64,000 bases of DNA from JBCCOW01 sp038749105 (lineage in GTDB: Bacteria; Planctomycetota; Phycisphaerae; Phycisphaerales; Phycisphaeraceae). The notes below the pieces were generated by a model. That model saw only the letters and a program-made list of their open reading frames with translations, did not search any database and was not told the DNA's origin. Positions 47,213-55,744 of the stretch are shown in pieces (the stretch's first letter is position 1; each line of letters begins with the position of its first letter). A program made the translations under genes and the position numbers. The stretch covers positions 49,731 to 113,730 of the forward strand of contig JBCDIM010000004.1 of assembly GCA_038749105.1 (NCBI GenBank), in the 5' to 3' direction.

Positions 47213-48715
47213 TCACACCTCCAGATACTCCGGGTGTCGCTCGCGCAGCGCCGCGGCGCCGTCCGCCCGGCCCGTTGCCTCCAGCCGATCCAAGTAGGGC
47301 TGCAACCCCCCCCAGTGGCCCTGTAAGGAACCCCGTGTCCCCGCGTGCTCCGGCCCGCCCTCACGCATCACCGTCCACAACGGGTCCACGACATCCGTCG
47401 CGTTCAACACCATCTTCTGCATCTGCGCATCGTGCCATCGGCTCAGCCGCCACGCGCCCTCACGGCACAGCTCGGGGTTCGTCTCCGCCACGTTGTCCTG
47501 CTCGTAAGGATCGTCTTCGAGGTTGAACAGCATCTCCTGCGGGAACGGATGCAGCCCGTCGTGATAAGTCCGGATGTAGATCCAGTCCCCGAACCGCACA
47601 CTCCGCTGACACACATGGCAACACTGGCTCACCACCAGGTCGTCTCGGCCCGTGTCGGTCCCCTCGGTCAGCGTCGCCGCGTAGCTCTGCCCGTCCCACA
47701 CAGGGCAAGACTCCTGACCGAGCATGTCCATCAGCGTCGGCGCGAAATCCAGGTTGTAGTGCAGCCCCTCGTCCACCACGCCGGCCTTCACACCCGGCCC
47801 CGCGACGATCATCGGGATGTTGCACGTCCCCTCGTCCGCCGTCGCGTGCTCACCGTAGATCCCCAGCACCCCCTGATTCTCGCCGTGGTCCGCCGACACC
47901 ACGATCAGCGTGTCATCCAACACGCCCGCCGACTCCAACCGATCCAGGATCGCCTTGACCTGCGTGTCCACGTAATGGATCGCAGTGTCGTACGCATCGA
48001 TCCACTTCCGCAGCTTCGCCATCGAGTCGATCCGGTCGACCGTCCGCGGGAAACGCTCCGGGTTGTCATCGCCGTACATCCCCAGGTCCATCGCCGAGTG
48101 CGGCCCGTACCGCTTCATGTGCCGCTCCACCACCTCGTCGGTAAAGAACGCCGGCAGCGGCTGGCCCTCCATCGGGTCGCCGTAGTCCAGAGGCGTCCGG
48201 TACGGCGTGTGGATGTCCCAGTAGTTGATGTGCAGATACCAGTGGTCGTCCGCGGCGTTCTGGTCCAGCCACCGCTCCACCACCGGCTGCACCTCAAACG
48301 CCACCTCGCCACCGCTCTTGCCCGTGTTGTGGATCTCACGGAAGCCCGCGTAAAAATGGTGTGCCGAGTGGCGATCCCCGAACGGGCTGATCATGGCCGT
48401 GTGATACCCCGCTCGGGTCAGCCGTGTCGCCAACCCCTGCTCCGTGAACCAGTCCTTGAACCCTCGGCTCCGCCCCTGCGGCTTCGGGTCGGCCGCCGTC
48501 CCGCTGTGACCCACCACCCCGGTGTGAATCCCATGACGCCCCGAATAAAACGCCGTCCGCGAAGGCAGACACGGCGCATCCGATGCGTAGACGTTCGTGC
48601 AGCGAACCCCGCGTGCCGCCAGCGCGTCGATCGTCGGCGAGGTCGGCCGACAGTAGCCATAGCACGAGAGATGCTTGGGGTTCAACGCGTCGAGATCGAG
48701 ATAGAGAATCCGCAT
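47213..48715 (-). CDS. sulfatase, cysteine type, cytosolic
   Basis: A 500-residue sulfatase. The formylglycine motif C-x-P-S-R is C49-L-P-S-R53 in DAPCLPSRTAFYSGRHG. The metal ligands include Asp7 and Asp9 (YLDLDALNPKH) and the SADHGENQG region. No signal peptide is visible, unlike most planctomycete polysaccharide sulfatases, so it would act in the cytosol; a maturase must activate it. The substrate is unknown. The start at 48715 follows an AAGGA box; a REP-like element lies 35 bases upstream. Confidence 0.92.
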   Translation of the reverse strand: MRILYLDLDALNPKHLSCYGYCRPTSPTIDALAARGVRCTNVYASDAPCLPSRTAFYSGRHGIHTGVVGHSGTAADPKPQGRSRGFKDWFTEQGLATRLTRAGYHTAMISPFGDRHSAHHFYAGFREIHNTGKSGGEVAFEVQPVVERWLDQNAADDHWYLHINYWDIHTPYRTPLDYGDPMEGQPLPAFFTDEVVERHMKRYGPHSAMDLGMYGDDNPERFPRTVDRIDSMAKLRKWIDAYDTAIHYVDTQVKAILDRLESAGVLDDTLIVVSADHGENQGVLGIYGEHATADEGTCNIPMIVAGPGVKAGVVDEGLHYNLDFAPTLMDMLGQESCPVWDGQSYAATLTEGTDTGRDDLVVSQCCHVCQRSVRFGDWIYIRTYHDGLHPFPQEMLFNLEDDPYEQDNVAETNPELCREGAWRLSRWHDAQMQKMVLNATDVVDPLWTVMREGGPEHAGTRGSLQGHWGGLQPYLDRLEATGRADGAAALRERHPEYLEV

Positions 48716-48750
48716 AAAAGAGTCCTTGTCAGAGTTTCGAATCTGCATCG

Positions 48751-48795
48751 TTTAGCCCTGGGCTCCGCCCAGGGGCACATGGCATACCGGATGCC
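48751..48795 (+). repeat. 45-bp REP-like palindromic element, copy B
   Basis: Begins TTTAGCCCTGGGCTCCGCCC and ends TACCGGATGCC; hairpin CCCTGGGC / GCCCAGGG. Its tail CACATGGC matches copies A (7756) and C (57888). It is intergenic between the IclR regulator gene and the sulfatase gene. Confidence 0.8.
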
Positions 48796-48820
48796 TCACG
48801 CCCCACACCCCGCAACCGAA

Positions 48821-49588
48821 TCACACACCCCCCGCCAAACCGAGAAGCTCACCGATCCCCGCCGCCGGCCCCTCATCGGCCGGGCCGCACACCTGCGCCA
48901 CCGCCAACACCCCCTCCAGCGCGCCACCCTCGTAGAGCAGCGGCCGTGCATACCGCCGCACCCCGTGCGGGTTGATCCCCAGATCGATCGCCCCCCCACG
49001 CTGCAGCACCCCCTCCACCACCCCGTCCACCGCACGCCGCGTCAGCCACTGCATCACCCCGCGGTCCCACGCCCACTGCCGCTGTCCCTTGCCCGGACGC
49101 CACCCCGCCCAGCCCATCACACACTGCGTCAACGCGTCCAGTTCTAATAAATCCCGGCGAAAACCGACCCGTGCGATCGCCGTCACCTCCGCCGAGGCCG
49201 CCTCCCGGCGGTCGATCAGCGTCAACACCGCGCCGTCCCACGCGTGAAGCTCCGCCGTCTGCCCCGACCCCTCCGCCAGCCGCCGAAGCTCCCCCGCATA
49301 CCGCTCCACCAGCGCCGCCCGCGCCGACGCCTCGTCGGCCCGCATCAACCGCACCACCGCCGAGAACCGACGATCCATCGGGTCCCGCCGCACCGCACCC
49401 ATCCGCTCCAGGCTCTGCAGGCACCGCAGCACCGATGTCTTCGGCCAGCCCGACTCCCGTGCTAGCTCCTCCAGCGTCTTCGCCCCCCCCTCCCCCAACC
49501 GCCGCAGCAGCGACAAGCCCCGCGTCAACGCCGGCGCAGGATCCTCCCCGCCACCAGCCGAATTCTGCTTCCGCACGCCTGAAACCAT
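48821..49588 (-). CDS. IclR-family transcriptional regulator
   Basis: A 255-residue protein. The N-terminal winged helix (RGLSLLRRLGEGGAKTLEEL, ARESGWPKTSVLRCLQSLER) is followed by the IclR effector domain (ELDALTQCVMGWAGWRPGKG...). It lies directly downstream of murQ and anmK on the same strand and may regulate MurNAc use, much as other regulators control murQ in other bacteria; that is inference. A direct repeat overlaps its start codon and probably mediates autoregulation. The ATG at 49588 is chosen over longer frames that cross murQ. Confidence 0.85.
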   Translation of the reverse strand: MVSGVRKQNSAGGGEDPAPALTRGLSLLRRLGEGGAKTLEELARESGWPKTSVLRCLQSLERMGAVRRDPMDRRFSAVVRLMRADEASARAALVERYAGELRRLAEGSGQTAELHAWDGAVLTLIDRREAASAEVTAIARVGFRRDLLELDALTQCVMGWAGWRPGKGQRQWAWDRGVMQWLTRRAVDGVVEGVLQRGGAIDLGINPHGVRRYARPLLYEGGALEGVLAVAQVCGPADEGPAAGIGELLGLAGGV

Positions 49589-49615
49589 ATGCGGAATATA
49601 AACCACATACGGAAT
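49584..49615 (-). promoter_or_regulatory. direct-repeat candidate operator at the iclR start
   Basis: ACCATATGCGGAAT (49584-49597) and ACCACATACGGAAT (49602-49615) match at 12 of 14 positions, spaced 18 bp start to start. The first copy contains the iclR start codon. They occupy most of the 41-bp gap before murQ's stop. Autoregulation by IclR is inferred. Confidence 0.6.
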
Positions 49616-49629
49616 TTGGCAAGCAGTTC

Positions 49630-50679
49630 CTACCGCGGCGGCCCCACCACCGCCCGCAGCCGGCCACCGACCCCCTCCAACAACGCCTCCGCCCCCGCCG
49701 CATCCACCCGCCGCTTGTGCATCACCACCGCCACCTTCACCCGACCGTCCGCCGCATCCAACAGCTCCCCAGCGGCCATCCGGTCCACCCCCAGCTGCCC
49801 CGTGAGCATCCGCACCGCCCGGTCCCGCAGCTTCGCGTTGCTCGCCTTCACGTCCACCATCAGGTTCCCCCACGCCTTGCCCTGCTGGATCATCGCCGCC
49901 GTCGTCAGCATGTTCAGCACCTGCTTCGTCGCCGTCCCCGCCTTCAGCCGCGTCGACCCCGTCAGCACCTCCGGCCCCACCAACACCTCCACCGGAAAAT
50001 CCACCGGAGCCGGCAAACTCGGCCTCGCCACCGGTGCCAACGGCTCGTTGGGCTTCATCACCGCTGACTTCGGCCGGGTCATCACGCTCTTCATCGGCAC
50101 GCACGTCACAAACCCCGTCGCCGCCCCCCGCTCCTTCGCGTACCCGATCGCCCCCCACACGAACGGCGTCGTCCCCCCCGCCGCGATCCCCACCACCACG
50201 TCGTCCTCGCCAACCTTCATCCGCGCCAGCGTCAGGTGACTCCCCTCTGGGTCGTCCTCCCGGCCCTCCGAACTCCGACGCAGCGCCTTATCGCCCCCCG
50301 CGATAATCGCCACCACCTGCTTCGGGTCGCTCTGAAACGTCGGCGGGCACTCGCTCGCATCCAACACCCCCAGCCGCCCCGACGTGCCCGCCCCCACATA
50401 GATCAGCCGACCGCCCCGCCGCAGCCGCTCCGCCGCAGCCTCGGTCAGCCGCGTCAACGCCGGGATCGCCCGCCGCACCGCCAACGGCACCTCCATGTCC
50501 TGCGTGTTCATCAGCCGCAGCGTCTGCTCCACCGACAACGCATCAATCGCCGCCGCCGCCGCCAGCCGCTGCTCCGTCGCCAGATGCCCCCGATTTACCA
50601 CCGTGCCCTCACCCCGAGGCACGGCCGCTTCAGCGGCCGTGCCTCCCCCCACACCCCTACGTTCAGCCTGATCGCTCAT
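49630..50679 (-). CDS. murQ: N-acetylmuramic acid 6-phosphate etherase
   Basis: A 349-residue SIS-fold enzyme that cleaves the lactyl ether of MurNAc-6-P, giving GlcNAc-6-P in cell-wall recycling. GRLIYVGAGTSGRLGVLDAS is the sugar-phosphate site. LATEQRLAAAAAIDALSVEQ is the typical N-terminal helix. About 22 extra residues precede it, including a palindrome-encoded TAAEAAVPRGEG (50618-50644). The gene overlaps anmK by 17 bases, so the two form a recycling pair. Confidence 0.95.
   Translation of the reverse strand: MSDQAERRGVGGGTAAEAAVPRGEGTVVNRGHLATEQRLAAAAAIDALSVEQTLRLMNTQDMEVPLAVRRAIPALTRLTEAAAERLRRGGRLIYVGAGTSGRLGVLDASECPPTFQSDPKQVVAIIAGGDKALRRSSEGREDDPEGSHLTLARMKVGEDDVVVGIAAGGTTPFVWGAIGYAKERGAATGFVTCVPMKSVMTRPKSAVMKPNEPLAPVARPSLPAPVDFPVEVLVGPEVLTGSTRLKAGTATKQVLNMLTTAAMIQQGKAWGNLMVDVKASNAKLRDRAVRMLTGQLGVDRMAAGELLDAADGRVKVAVVMHKRRVDAAGAEALLEGVGGRLRAVVGPPR
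50618..50644. repeat. CGGCCGCTTCAGCGGCCG palindrome in murQ
   Basis: AGGCACGGCCGCTTCAGCGG followed by CCGTGCCT: a near-perfect palindrome inside the murQ N-terminal extension. Its 18-bp core is identical to the one in the MFP gene at 14133-14152, and both are read in frame as TAAEAA. Confidence 0.7.
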
Positions 50680-51814
50680 GCCCCGCAGGATACACCCACG
50701 CACCCGCCACCCCAGGCTTCATCGCCCCGGTCACCCCCCGCAGCGTCACCGGCACCCCATCCCACGACAACGCCCCCAGCACCGCCATCCCGAGCGCCTC
50801 CCGCGCTTCGGCTGGTATCCCCACCTCGTCACTGGTCAGCACCTCCTTCCCACTGTTCTGCTCACGGATAGCCCTCATGAGCGCCCGATTCTTCACCCCG
50901 CCGCCCGCCAAAACCAGCCGTGAGGGACCCAGAAACCCAATAGCTTCACAGGAAATCATGGCCGCGACCGCCAAGGCGGCGCTCGCCAGCACATCCTCCG
51001 GCGACAGTCTCGGCACAAGCCGCTCAATCCACCGATCAACCCAGGCCTCGCCAAACTGCTCCCGCCCCAGGCTTTGGCCGCCCGGCCCGATCGCCTGCGC
51101 GATCTCGTAAACGATCCGCCGAGCCCCCTTCTCATCGACCTTGCCACGCAGGGCAAGACCGCCATCTTCATCAAACCGCAAGCCAAACAACCGCTGACAC
51201 AGGCTGTCGAGCAGAAGATTGCAAGGGCAGACGTCTTTGGCGCGGACCGCAACCACTTCACGGTCCAACCGTGTCACGTTCACAATCCCCCCCAGGTTCA
51301 CCACCAAGTCCGACACACCCCGATACATCACCCAATCCGCCACCGGCGTGATCGGCGCCCCCTGCCCCCCCGCGATCAAATCCGCCTGCCGCAGGTCGTA
51401 ACACACCGGCACCCCCAGCCGACGCACCACCGGCCATGGATCGAATAGCTGCCAAGACATCGCACCCGACTCATCCCCCGGCGCATGCCACACCGTCTGC
51501 CCGTGCGCCACCACCAAATCCACCTCCCCCCCAACCTGCTCAACCAACTCCGCCACCGCCTCCGCGTGCAGCTCCCCCAGCGCACGCCGAAGCCGCAATA
51601 CCTCCAACCCCGTCACCGCCCCGCCCTCCGCGATCCGCAAAAGCCCCTCCCGCAGCCCGCTAGGCATCTCGAGGCTCACCATCCCCCCAAATCCGACCGA
51701 CATGCCTTCTAGGCCCCGGCCCCGCACCAAACCCAACGCCACATCGATCCCGTCCAGACTCGTCCCCGTCATGCACCCGACCACGCGACGAATCACCGTA
51801 TCTTGGTCAGCCAT
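50663..51814 (-). CDS. anmK: anhydro-N-acetylmuramic acid kinase
   Basis: A 383-residue cytosolic kinase that opens and phosphorylates anhydro-MurNAc to MurNAc-6-P, feeding MurQ. The N-terminal VVGCMTGTSLDGIDVAL is diagnostic. VVAHGQTVWH and LIAGGQGAPITPVADWVMY carry active-site residues, and LAGGGVKNRALM the ATP-binding C-terminal part. First gene of anmK-murQ-iclR. Its start lies against a heptamer repeat array in a 47-bp divergent gap with ppk2. Confidence 0.96.
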   Translation of the reverse strand: MADQDTVIRRVVGCMTGTSLDGIDVALGLVRGRGLEGMSVGFGGMVSLEMPSGLREGLLRIAEGGAVTGLEVLRLRRALGELHAEAVAELVEQVGGEVDLVVAHGQTVWHAPGDESGAMSWQLFDPWPVVRRLGVPVCYDLRQADLIAGGQGAPITPVADWVMYRGVSDLVVNLGGIVNVTRLDREVVAVRAKDVCPCNLLLDSLCQRLFGLRFDEDGGLALRGKVDEKGARRIVYEIAQAIGPGGQSLGREQFGEAWVDRWIERLVPRLSPEDVLASAALAVAAMISCEAIGFLGPSRLVLAGGGVKNRALMRAIREQNSGKEVLTSDEVGIPAEAREALGMAVLGALSWDGVPVTLRGVTGAMKPGVAGAWVYPAGHERSG

Positions 51815-51842
51815 CCCTACACCCTACGCCCTACGCCCCACG
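51815..51842. repeat. heptamer array in the anmK/ppk2 divergent gap
   Basis: Four head-to-tail 7-bp units CCCTACA, CCCTACG, CCCTACG, CCCCACG directly abutting the anmK start codon. The array fills more than half of the 47-bp gap between two divergent genes. Confidence 0.75.
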
Positions 51843-51861
51843 CCCTCTTAAACTCACCACC

Positions 51862-52683
51862 ATGCACCGCCTCAACCCCCCGCTCGAACGCTTCCGTGTC
51901 CTGCCCGGCCAGCCGCTCGACCTCCACGACATCCCGACCCGCTTCGACGCCGGCATCCCCAAGCACGAGGGCAAGGCCCTGATGCACAAGCTGCAGAAAC
52001 GCCTCGTCGAGCTGCAGTCCCTGCTCTATGCTGAGGGCAAGCGGTCGCTGCTCGTCGTCATGCAGGCGATGGACGCCGGCGGCAAAGACTCCACCCTCCG
52101 CCGCGTCTTCGGCCCCGTCGATCCCGCCGGCTGCCACATCACCTCCTTCAAGGCTCCGACGTCCGAAGAGCTCGCCCAGGACTTCCTCTGGCGCGTCCAC
52201 CAGCACGCCCCCCGCGCGGGATACATCGGCGTCTTCAACCGCTCCCACTACGAAGACGTCGTCATCGTCTCCATCAAGAACCTCGTCCCCAAAGCCAAGT
52301 GGCAGCACCGCTGGGACCACATCAACGCCTTCGAACAGATGCTCACCGACGAGGGCACCGTGATCCGCAAGTTCTTCCTCCACATCAGCAAGGACTACCA
52401 GAAGAAACGCCTGCAACGTCGGCTTGACCGCCCCGATAAACACTGGAAGTTCAACGTCGCCGACCTCGACGAACGCGCCCGCTGGGACGACTACATGCGC
52501 GTCTACGCCGACACCATGACCCGCACCAGCTTCGACCACGCCCCCTGGCTCGTCGTCCCCGCCGAGCGCCGCTGGCTCCGCGACCTGCTCATCCTCAAGT
52601 CCCTCGTCGACACCCTCGAAGCGATGAACCCCCAGACGCCCGAGCCCACCTTCGACCCCAACACCATCACCATCCCCGACTAA
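51862..52683 (+). CDS. polyphosphate kinase 2 family protein
   Basis: A 273-residue PPK2-type enzyme moving phosphate between polyphosphate and nucleotides. Walker A is AMDAGGKDST (residues 69-78), followed by FNRSHYEDVV and the lid region RKFFLHISKDYQKKRL. It has the one-domain architecture; which nucleotide (ADP, GDP or AMP) is not readable. It is divergent from anmK. A hairpin element and a bidirectional terminator follow. Confidence 0.92.
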   Translation: MHRLNPPLERFRVLPGQPLDLHDIPTRFDAGIPKHEGKALMHKLQKRLVELQSLLYAEGKRSLLVVMQAMDAGGKDSTLRRVFGPVDPAGCHITSFKAPTSEELAQDFLWRVHQHAPRAGYIGVFNRSHYEDVVIVSIKNLVPKAKWQHRWDHINAFEQMLTDEGTVIRKFFLHISKDYQKKRLQRRLDRPDKHWKFNVADLDERARWDDYMRVYADTMTRTSFDHAPWLVVPAERRWLRDLLILKSLVDTLEAMNPQTPEPTFDPNTITIPD

Positions 52684-52704
52684 ACCCACGATTACATACC
52701 CCGG

Positions 52705-52728
52705 TTTAGCGGCGGGGTTCACCCCGCC
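52705..52728 (+). repeat. TTTAGC hairpin element after ppk2
   Basis: TTTAGC followed by stem GGCGGGG / CCCCGCC (52711-52717 with 52722-52728). Same TTTAGC-plus-hairpin design as 7756, 13748 and 48751, with a different stem sequence. Confidence 0.55.
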
Positions 52729-52764
52729 TGTCCCCTGCACAAACCTCACACTCCGGTTCAAAAA

Positions 52765-52794
52765 ACAGCCGCGAGCACTCCCGCTCGCGGCTGT
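52765..52794. terminator. bidirectional terminator between ppk2 and the AsmA-like gene
   Basis: Perfect 11-bp stem ACAGCCGCGAG / CTCGCGGCTGT with an 8-base loop. Six A residues precede it (so six T follow on the minus strand) and a weak T-rich stretch follows on the plus strand. It fits a terminator serving both convergent genes. A second palindrome, GCCCACGGTG / CACCGTGGGC, lies at 52823-52845. Confidence 0.8.
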
Positions 52795-52859
52795 CATTTC
52801 ATCTCATTGATTCCTCCCCGAAGCCCACGGTGTCCCACCGTGGGCCGTCCGCCACAACC

Positions 52860-53735
52860 TCACTCCCCCCCACCACCACCAAACGGATTCGGCAACCCCT
52901 CGGGCACGAGCTTCTTCGCCTCGTCCTCCAACTGCCTCTTCCCTTCATCCAGCTTCTGCTGCCCCTGTTCCTTAAGCTCCCCAATCTTCTCCTTCGCTAG
53001 CGCCTCCGCCTGCTTCGCCAGCTCCCCGACATCCGGGATCCCCGCGGTCTTGATCGCCTCGTCGATCAGCTGACCCAACACCTGCAGGGCGATCTCGTTC
53101 ATCGTCCCGTCCAGGTTCGTTAGCGTGATGTCCGGCAGCCCCAGCTTCCCGCCCGGCACCGAACCCAAGCCCACCAGCTGACCGCTCGCCTCGACCGTCG
53201 CAGACGTGACCTTGATCTCATCGACCTTGTATTTCGCATCCGCACCCCCTGACCCCCCGGCCTGCGCCAAGAGGGCAGACGCCAGCCCCGCCGTCTGCAC
53301 CTGGAGTTCCGCCGAGGCCGTCGCACCCCCGCCCGTCGCCGCGTCCAGGTTCTTCTTCAGGTCGTAGAGGTTCAACGCCGTGCCCGCCAGCTCCGCCGAG
53401 ATCGCCGCCCCGTCCAGGTGCACATACTTCACATACGGCTTGTCGCCCAGCAACGACATCAGCTCGACCTGCGATTCCAGGCTGGTGAACTTGATCGCCG
53501 GCGTCTCCGAATAACCCTTGCCCTCCGGATTACCGATCGCCAACCCCTCGACCCGCACCGTCTGCCCCAGCACCTTCACCGACGCCGCGTCCACCGTCGT
53601 CGGCGTCCCCGTCGCCTCACCCAACGCCACCCGCAGCCCACCGGTCACAATGTCGTCCAAGAAGAACCAGACCGCTCCGACCGCCAACACGACCAGCAGC
53701 ACCAACACCAACGCCACACGGAACAAGAGCTTCAT
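52860..53735 (-). CDS. AsmA-like inner-membrane protein
   Basis: A 291-residue protein with one N-terminal TM helix (LFRVALVLVLLVVLAVGAVW). The soluble part resembles the start of AsmA/DUF748 proteins: ATGTPTTVDAASVKVLGQTV, IGNPEGKGYSETPAIKFTSL and YVHLDGAAISAEL. The C terminus is a charged helix (KEKIGELKEQGQQKLDEGKR) and a glycine tail. AsmA-like proteins help lipid transport to the outer membrane. The ATG at 53735 follows GAAAGGT. Confidence 0.75.
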   Translation of the reverse strand: MKLLFRVALVLVLLVVLAVGAVWFFLDDIVTGGLRVALGEATGTPTTVDAASVKVLGQTVRVEGLAIGNPEGKGYSETPAIKFTSLESQVELMSLLGDKPYVKYVHLDGAAISAELAGTALNLYDLKKNLDAATGGGATASAELQVQTAGLASALLAQAGGSGGADAKYKVDEIKVTSATVEASGQLVGLGSVPGGKLGLPDITLTNLDGTMNEIALQVLGQLIDEAIKTAGIPDVGELAKQAEALAKEKIGELKEQGQQKLDEGKRQLEDEAKKLVPEGLPNPFGGGGGE

Positions 53736-53874
53736 CGCAGACCTTTCGTAAGAACCGACCAACACCACACGCGAACTGCATCATATCGTACGGACCCCCG
53801 AACCAACCCCTTAAAGCCCGGCCGTCGCCACGCCCGGGCCACGCTCAACCAAAACACACATTTCAAACCAGCCC

Positions 53875-55047
53875 GTGGTCCACACACCGCCCAACCAACC
53901 GCCCGACGACGCCCACTACATGGCCCTCGCCCTCGCCCTCGCCGAGCAGGGCCGCGGCCACGTCGAGCCCAACCCCATGGTGGGCGCCGTCCTCGTCAAA
54001 GACGGCCAAGTCCTCGGCCAGGGCTACCACCAAGCCTTCGGCCAACCCCACGCCGAACCCAACACCCTCGCCGACGCCCGCGCCAACGGCCACGACCCCG
54101 CCGATGCCACCTGCTACGTCACCCTCGAGCCCTGCTGCCACACCGGCAAAACCCCCCCCTGCACCAACGCCCTCATCGCCGCCGGCATCGCCCGCTGCGT
54201 CGTCGCCATGCAGGACCCCGACCCCCGCGTCGCCGGCAAAGGCCTCCAACAACTCCGCGACGCCGGCATCCAAGTCACCACCGGCATCCTCGAACCCCAG
54301 GCCCAACGCCTCAACGCCGGCTTCACCAAACGCATCACCCAACAGCTCCCCCTGGTCACCCTCAAGTGGGCCATGACCGCCGACGGCCACACCGCCGCCC
54401 GCACCGGCCACTCCCAGTGGATCTCCTCCCCCGCCTCCCGCCAACTCGTCCACCAACACCGCGCCCTCAGCGACGCCATCCTCGTCGGCATCGGCACCGT
54501 CCTCGCCGATGATCCCCAACTCACCCCTCGAGACTTTCCCGAAGACTTCACCCGACCCCCCAACCGCAAGCCCCCCCGCCGCGTCGTCATCGACCCCCAA
54601 CTCCAAACCCCACCCACCGCCAAGCTCCTCTCCGACAACGCCGCCCCCACTCTCATCGCCCACCACCCCGACGCTAACCCAGACCGGCAACACACCCTTC
54701 GCGAGCTCGGCATCGAACTCCTCGAACTCCCCCCGCTCCCCGACCACCACCACCTCGACCTCAAGCCGCTGCTCCAACACCTCGTCACCCAGCACCACGC
54801 CACCCACGCCTTCGTCGAAGGTGGCTCCGCCCTCGCCGGCTCCCTCCTCGCCCAAGGCCTCGCCGACCGCGCCCTCGTCTTCATCGGCCCCCAATTCCTC
54901 AACGACGACCAGGCCCCCGCCCCCCTCCGCGGCCAATCTCTCCCCACCATCGACGCCGCCCACCTCCTCACCCTCCACCGCGTCCAACACCTCGGCCCCG
55001 ACGCCCTCCTCGAGTATGACATCACCCCACCTGTCCGTCCCGCCTAG
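53875..55047 (+). CDS. ribD: bifunctional riboflavin deaminase/reductase
   Basis: A 390-residue two-domain enzyme for steps two and three of riboflavin synthesis. The deaminase half has EPNPMVGAVLVKDGQVLGQG, zinc ligands in PHAE (His59) and TLEPCCHTGKTPPC (Cys87 and Cys96). The reductase half has LPLVTLKWAMTADGHTAART and DAILVGIGTVLADDPQLTPR. The start is a GTG at 53875; a later ATG would cut the deaminase. The stop TAG lies in a TAGCCC hairpin element (55045). No other rib genes are adjacent. Confidence 0.95.
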   Translation: MVHTPPNQPPDDAHYMALALALAEQGRGHVEPNPMVGAVLVKDGQVLGQGYHQAFGQPHAEPNTLADARANGHDPADATCYVTLEPCCHTGKTPPCTNALIAAGIARCVVAMQDPDPRVAGKGLQQLRDAGIQVTTGILEPQAQRLNAGFTKRITQQLPLVTLKWAMTADGHTAARTGHSQWISSPASRQLVHQHRALSDAILVGIGTVLADDPQLTPRDFPEDFTRPPNRKPPRRVVIDPQLQTPPTAKLLSDNAAPTLIAHHPDANPDRQHTLRELGIELLELPPLPDHHHLDLKPLLQHLVTQHHATHAFVEGGSALAGSLLAQGLADRALVFIGPQFLNDDQAPAPLRGQSLPTIDAAHLLTLHRVQHLGPDALLEYDITPPVRPA

Positions 55048-55073
55048 CCCCGTCACTTGCGACCGGCCACCCC
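55045..55073 (+). repeat. TAGCCC hairpin element at the ribD stop
   Basis: TAGCCCCGTCACTTGCGACC then GGCCACCCC. It is a degenerate relative of 13748-13777 (GTCAC-TT-GCGAC). Its first three bases serve as the ribD stop codon. Confidence 0.5.
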
Positions 55074-55079
55074 GCTTCA

Positions 55080-55664
55080 TCACCCCCCGGTTTCCAACGC
55101 CCCGAGCGCCTCGCGAACCGTGTCGAACGAAACCTCCTTCGGCCGACGCAGCGGCCAGAACTGCCACATGAACCAAACCCCCGCACCCACGAACAACACC
55201 GGCACGACCCACAACGACGCATCCCCAAACCCCGCCGACCCCGGCTCCATCGCACCCGCCACCAGCGTCCACACCCCCGCTACGACCCCCGCCAATCCAA
55301 GCAACGTAAACATCCACAGATAACCCGACCGCATCGACACCCCCACGCCCGGCACCTGCCCTTCCGCCTCCACCCCCTCAAGCACCGCCCGAACACACCC
55401 CGCATACGCCGACCGATCGCTCGGCTCCCCCGAACCGCACCCCAGCACCCGCTTACCCCCGTCGCCGCCAATCACGACCAGCTCCCAGCTCACCAGCTCA
55501 CCGGCTTCCATCAACGCCCACCGCAACCCCGACACCTCGTCGAAGCGAATCCGCCACGACTCGACCCCGTCCCGCACCTGCGCCAGACCGTCGGGGTCCA
55601 CCCGGTAAGCCAGACGCTTCATGACCCCGCCCCGTGAAAACTCATAAACCTGCGCGTCACTCAT
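55080..55664 (-). CDS. membrane protein with two C-terminal helices, unknown function
   Basis: A 194-residue protein. The first 110 residues are soluble and beta-rich (YEFSRGGVMKRLAYRVDPDG, RIRFDEVSGLRWALMEAGEL, SWELVVIGGDGGKRVLGCGS), in the style of small PH-like sensor domains. Two TM helices follow (LWMFTLLGLAGVVAGVWTLV and VVPVLFVGAGVWFMWQFWPL). I do not recognise the family. AAAGGAG lies before the ATG at 55664. It is divergent from serS. Confidence 0.6.
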   Translation of the reverse strand: MSDAQVYEFSRGGVMKRLAYRVDPDGLAQVRDGVESWRIRFDEVSGLRWALMEAGELVSWELVVIGGDGGKRVLGCGSGEPSDRSAYAGCVRAVLEGVEAEGQVPGVGVSMRSGYLWMFTLLGLAGVVAGVWTLVAGAMEPGSAGFGDASLWVVPVLFVGAGVWFMWQFWPLRRPKEVSFDTVREALGALETGG

Positions 55665-55744
55665 CCGTGTCTCCTTTGATCCGCCGGGGTTCGGCAACGT
55701 CTGGCCGGACCGGTTGACGTCATGGCTCCGTTACACTCCGGCCC

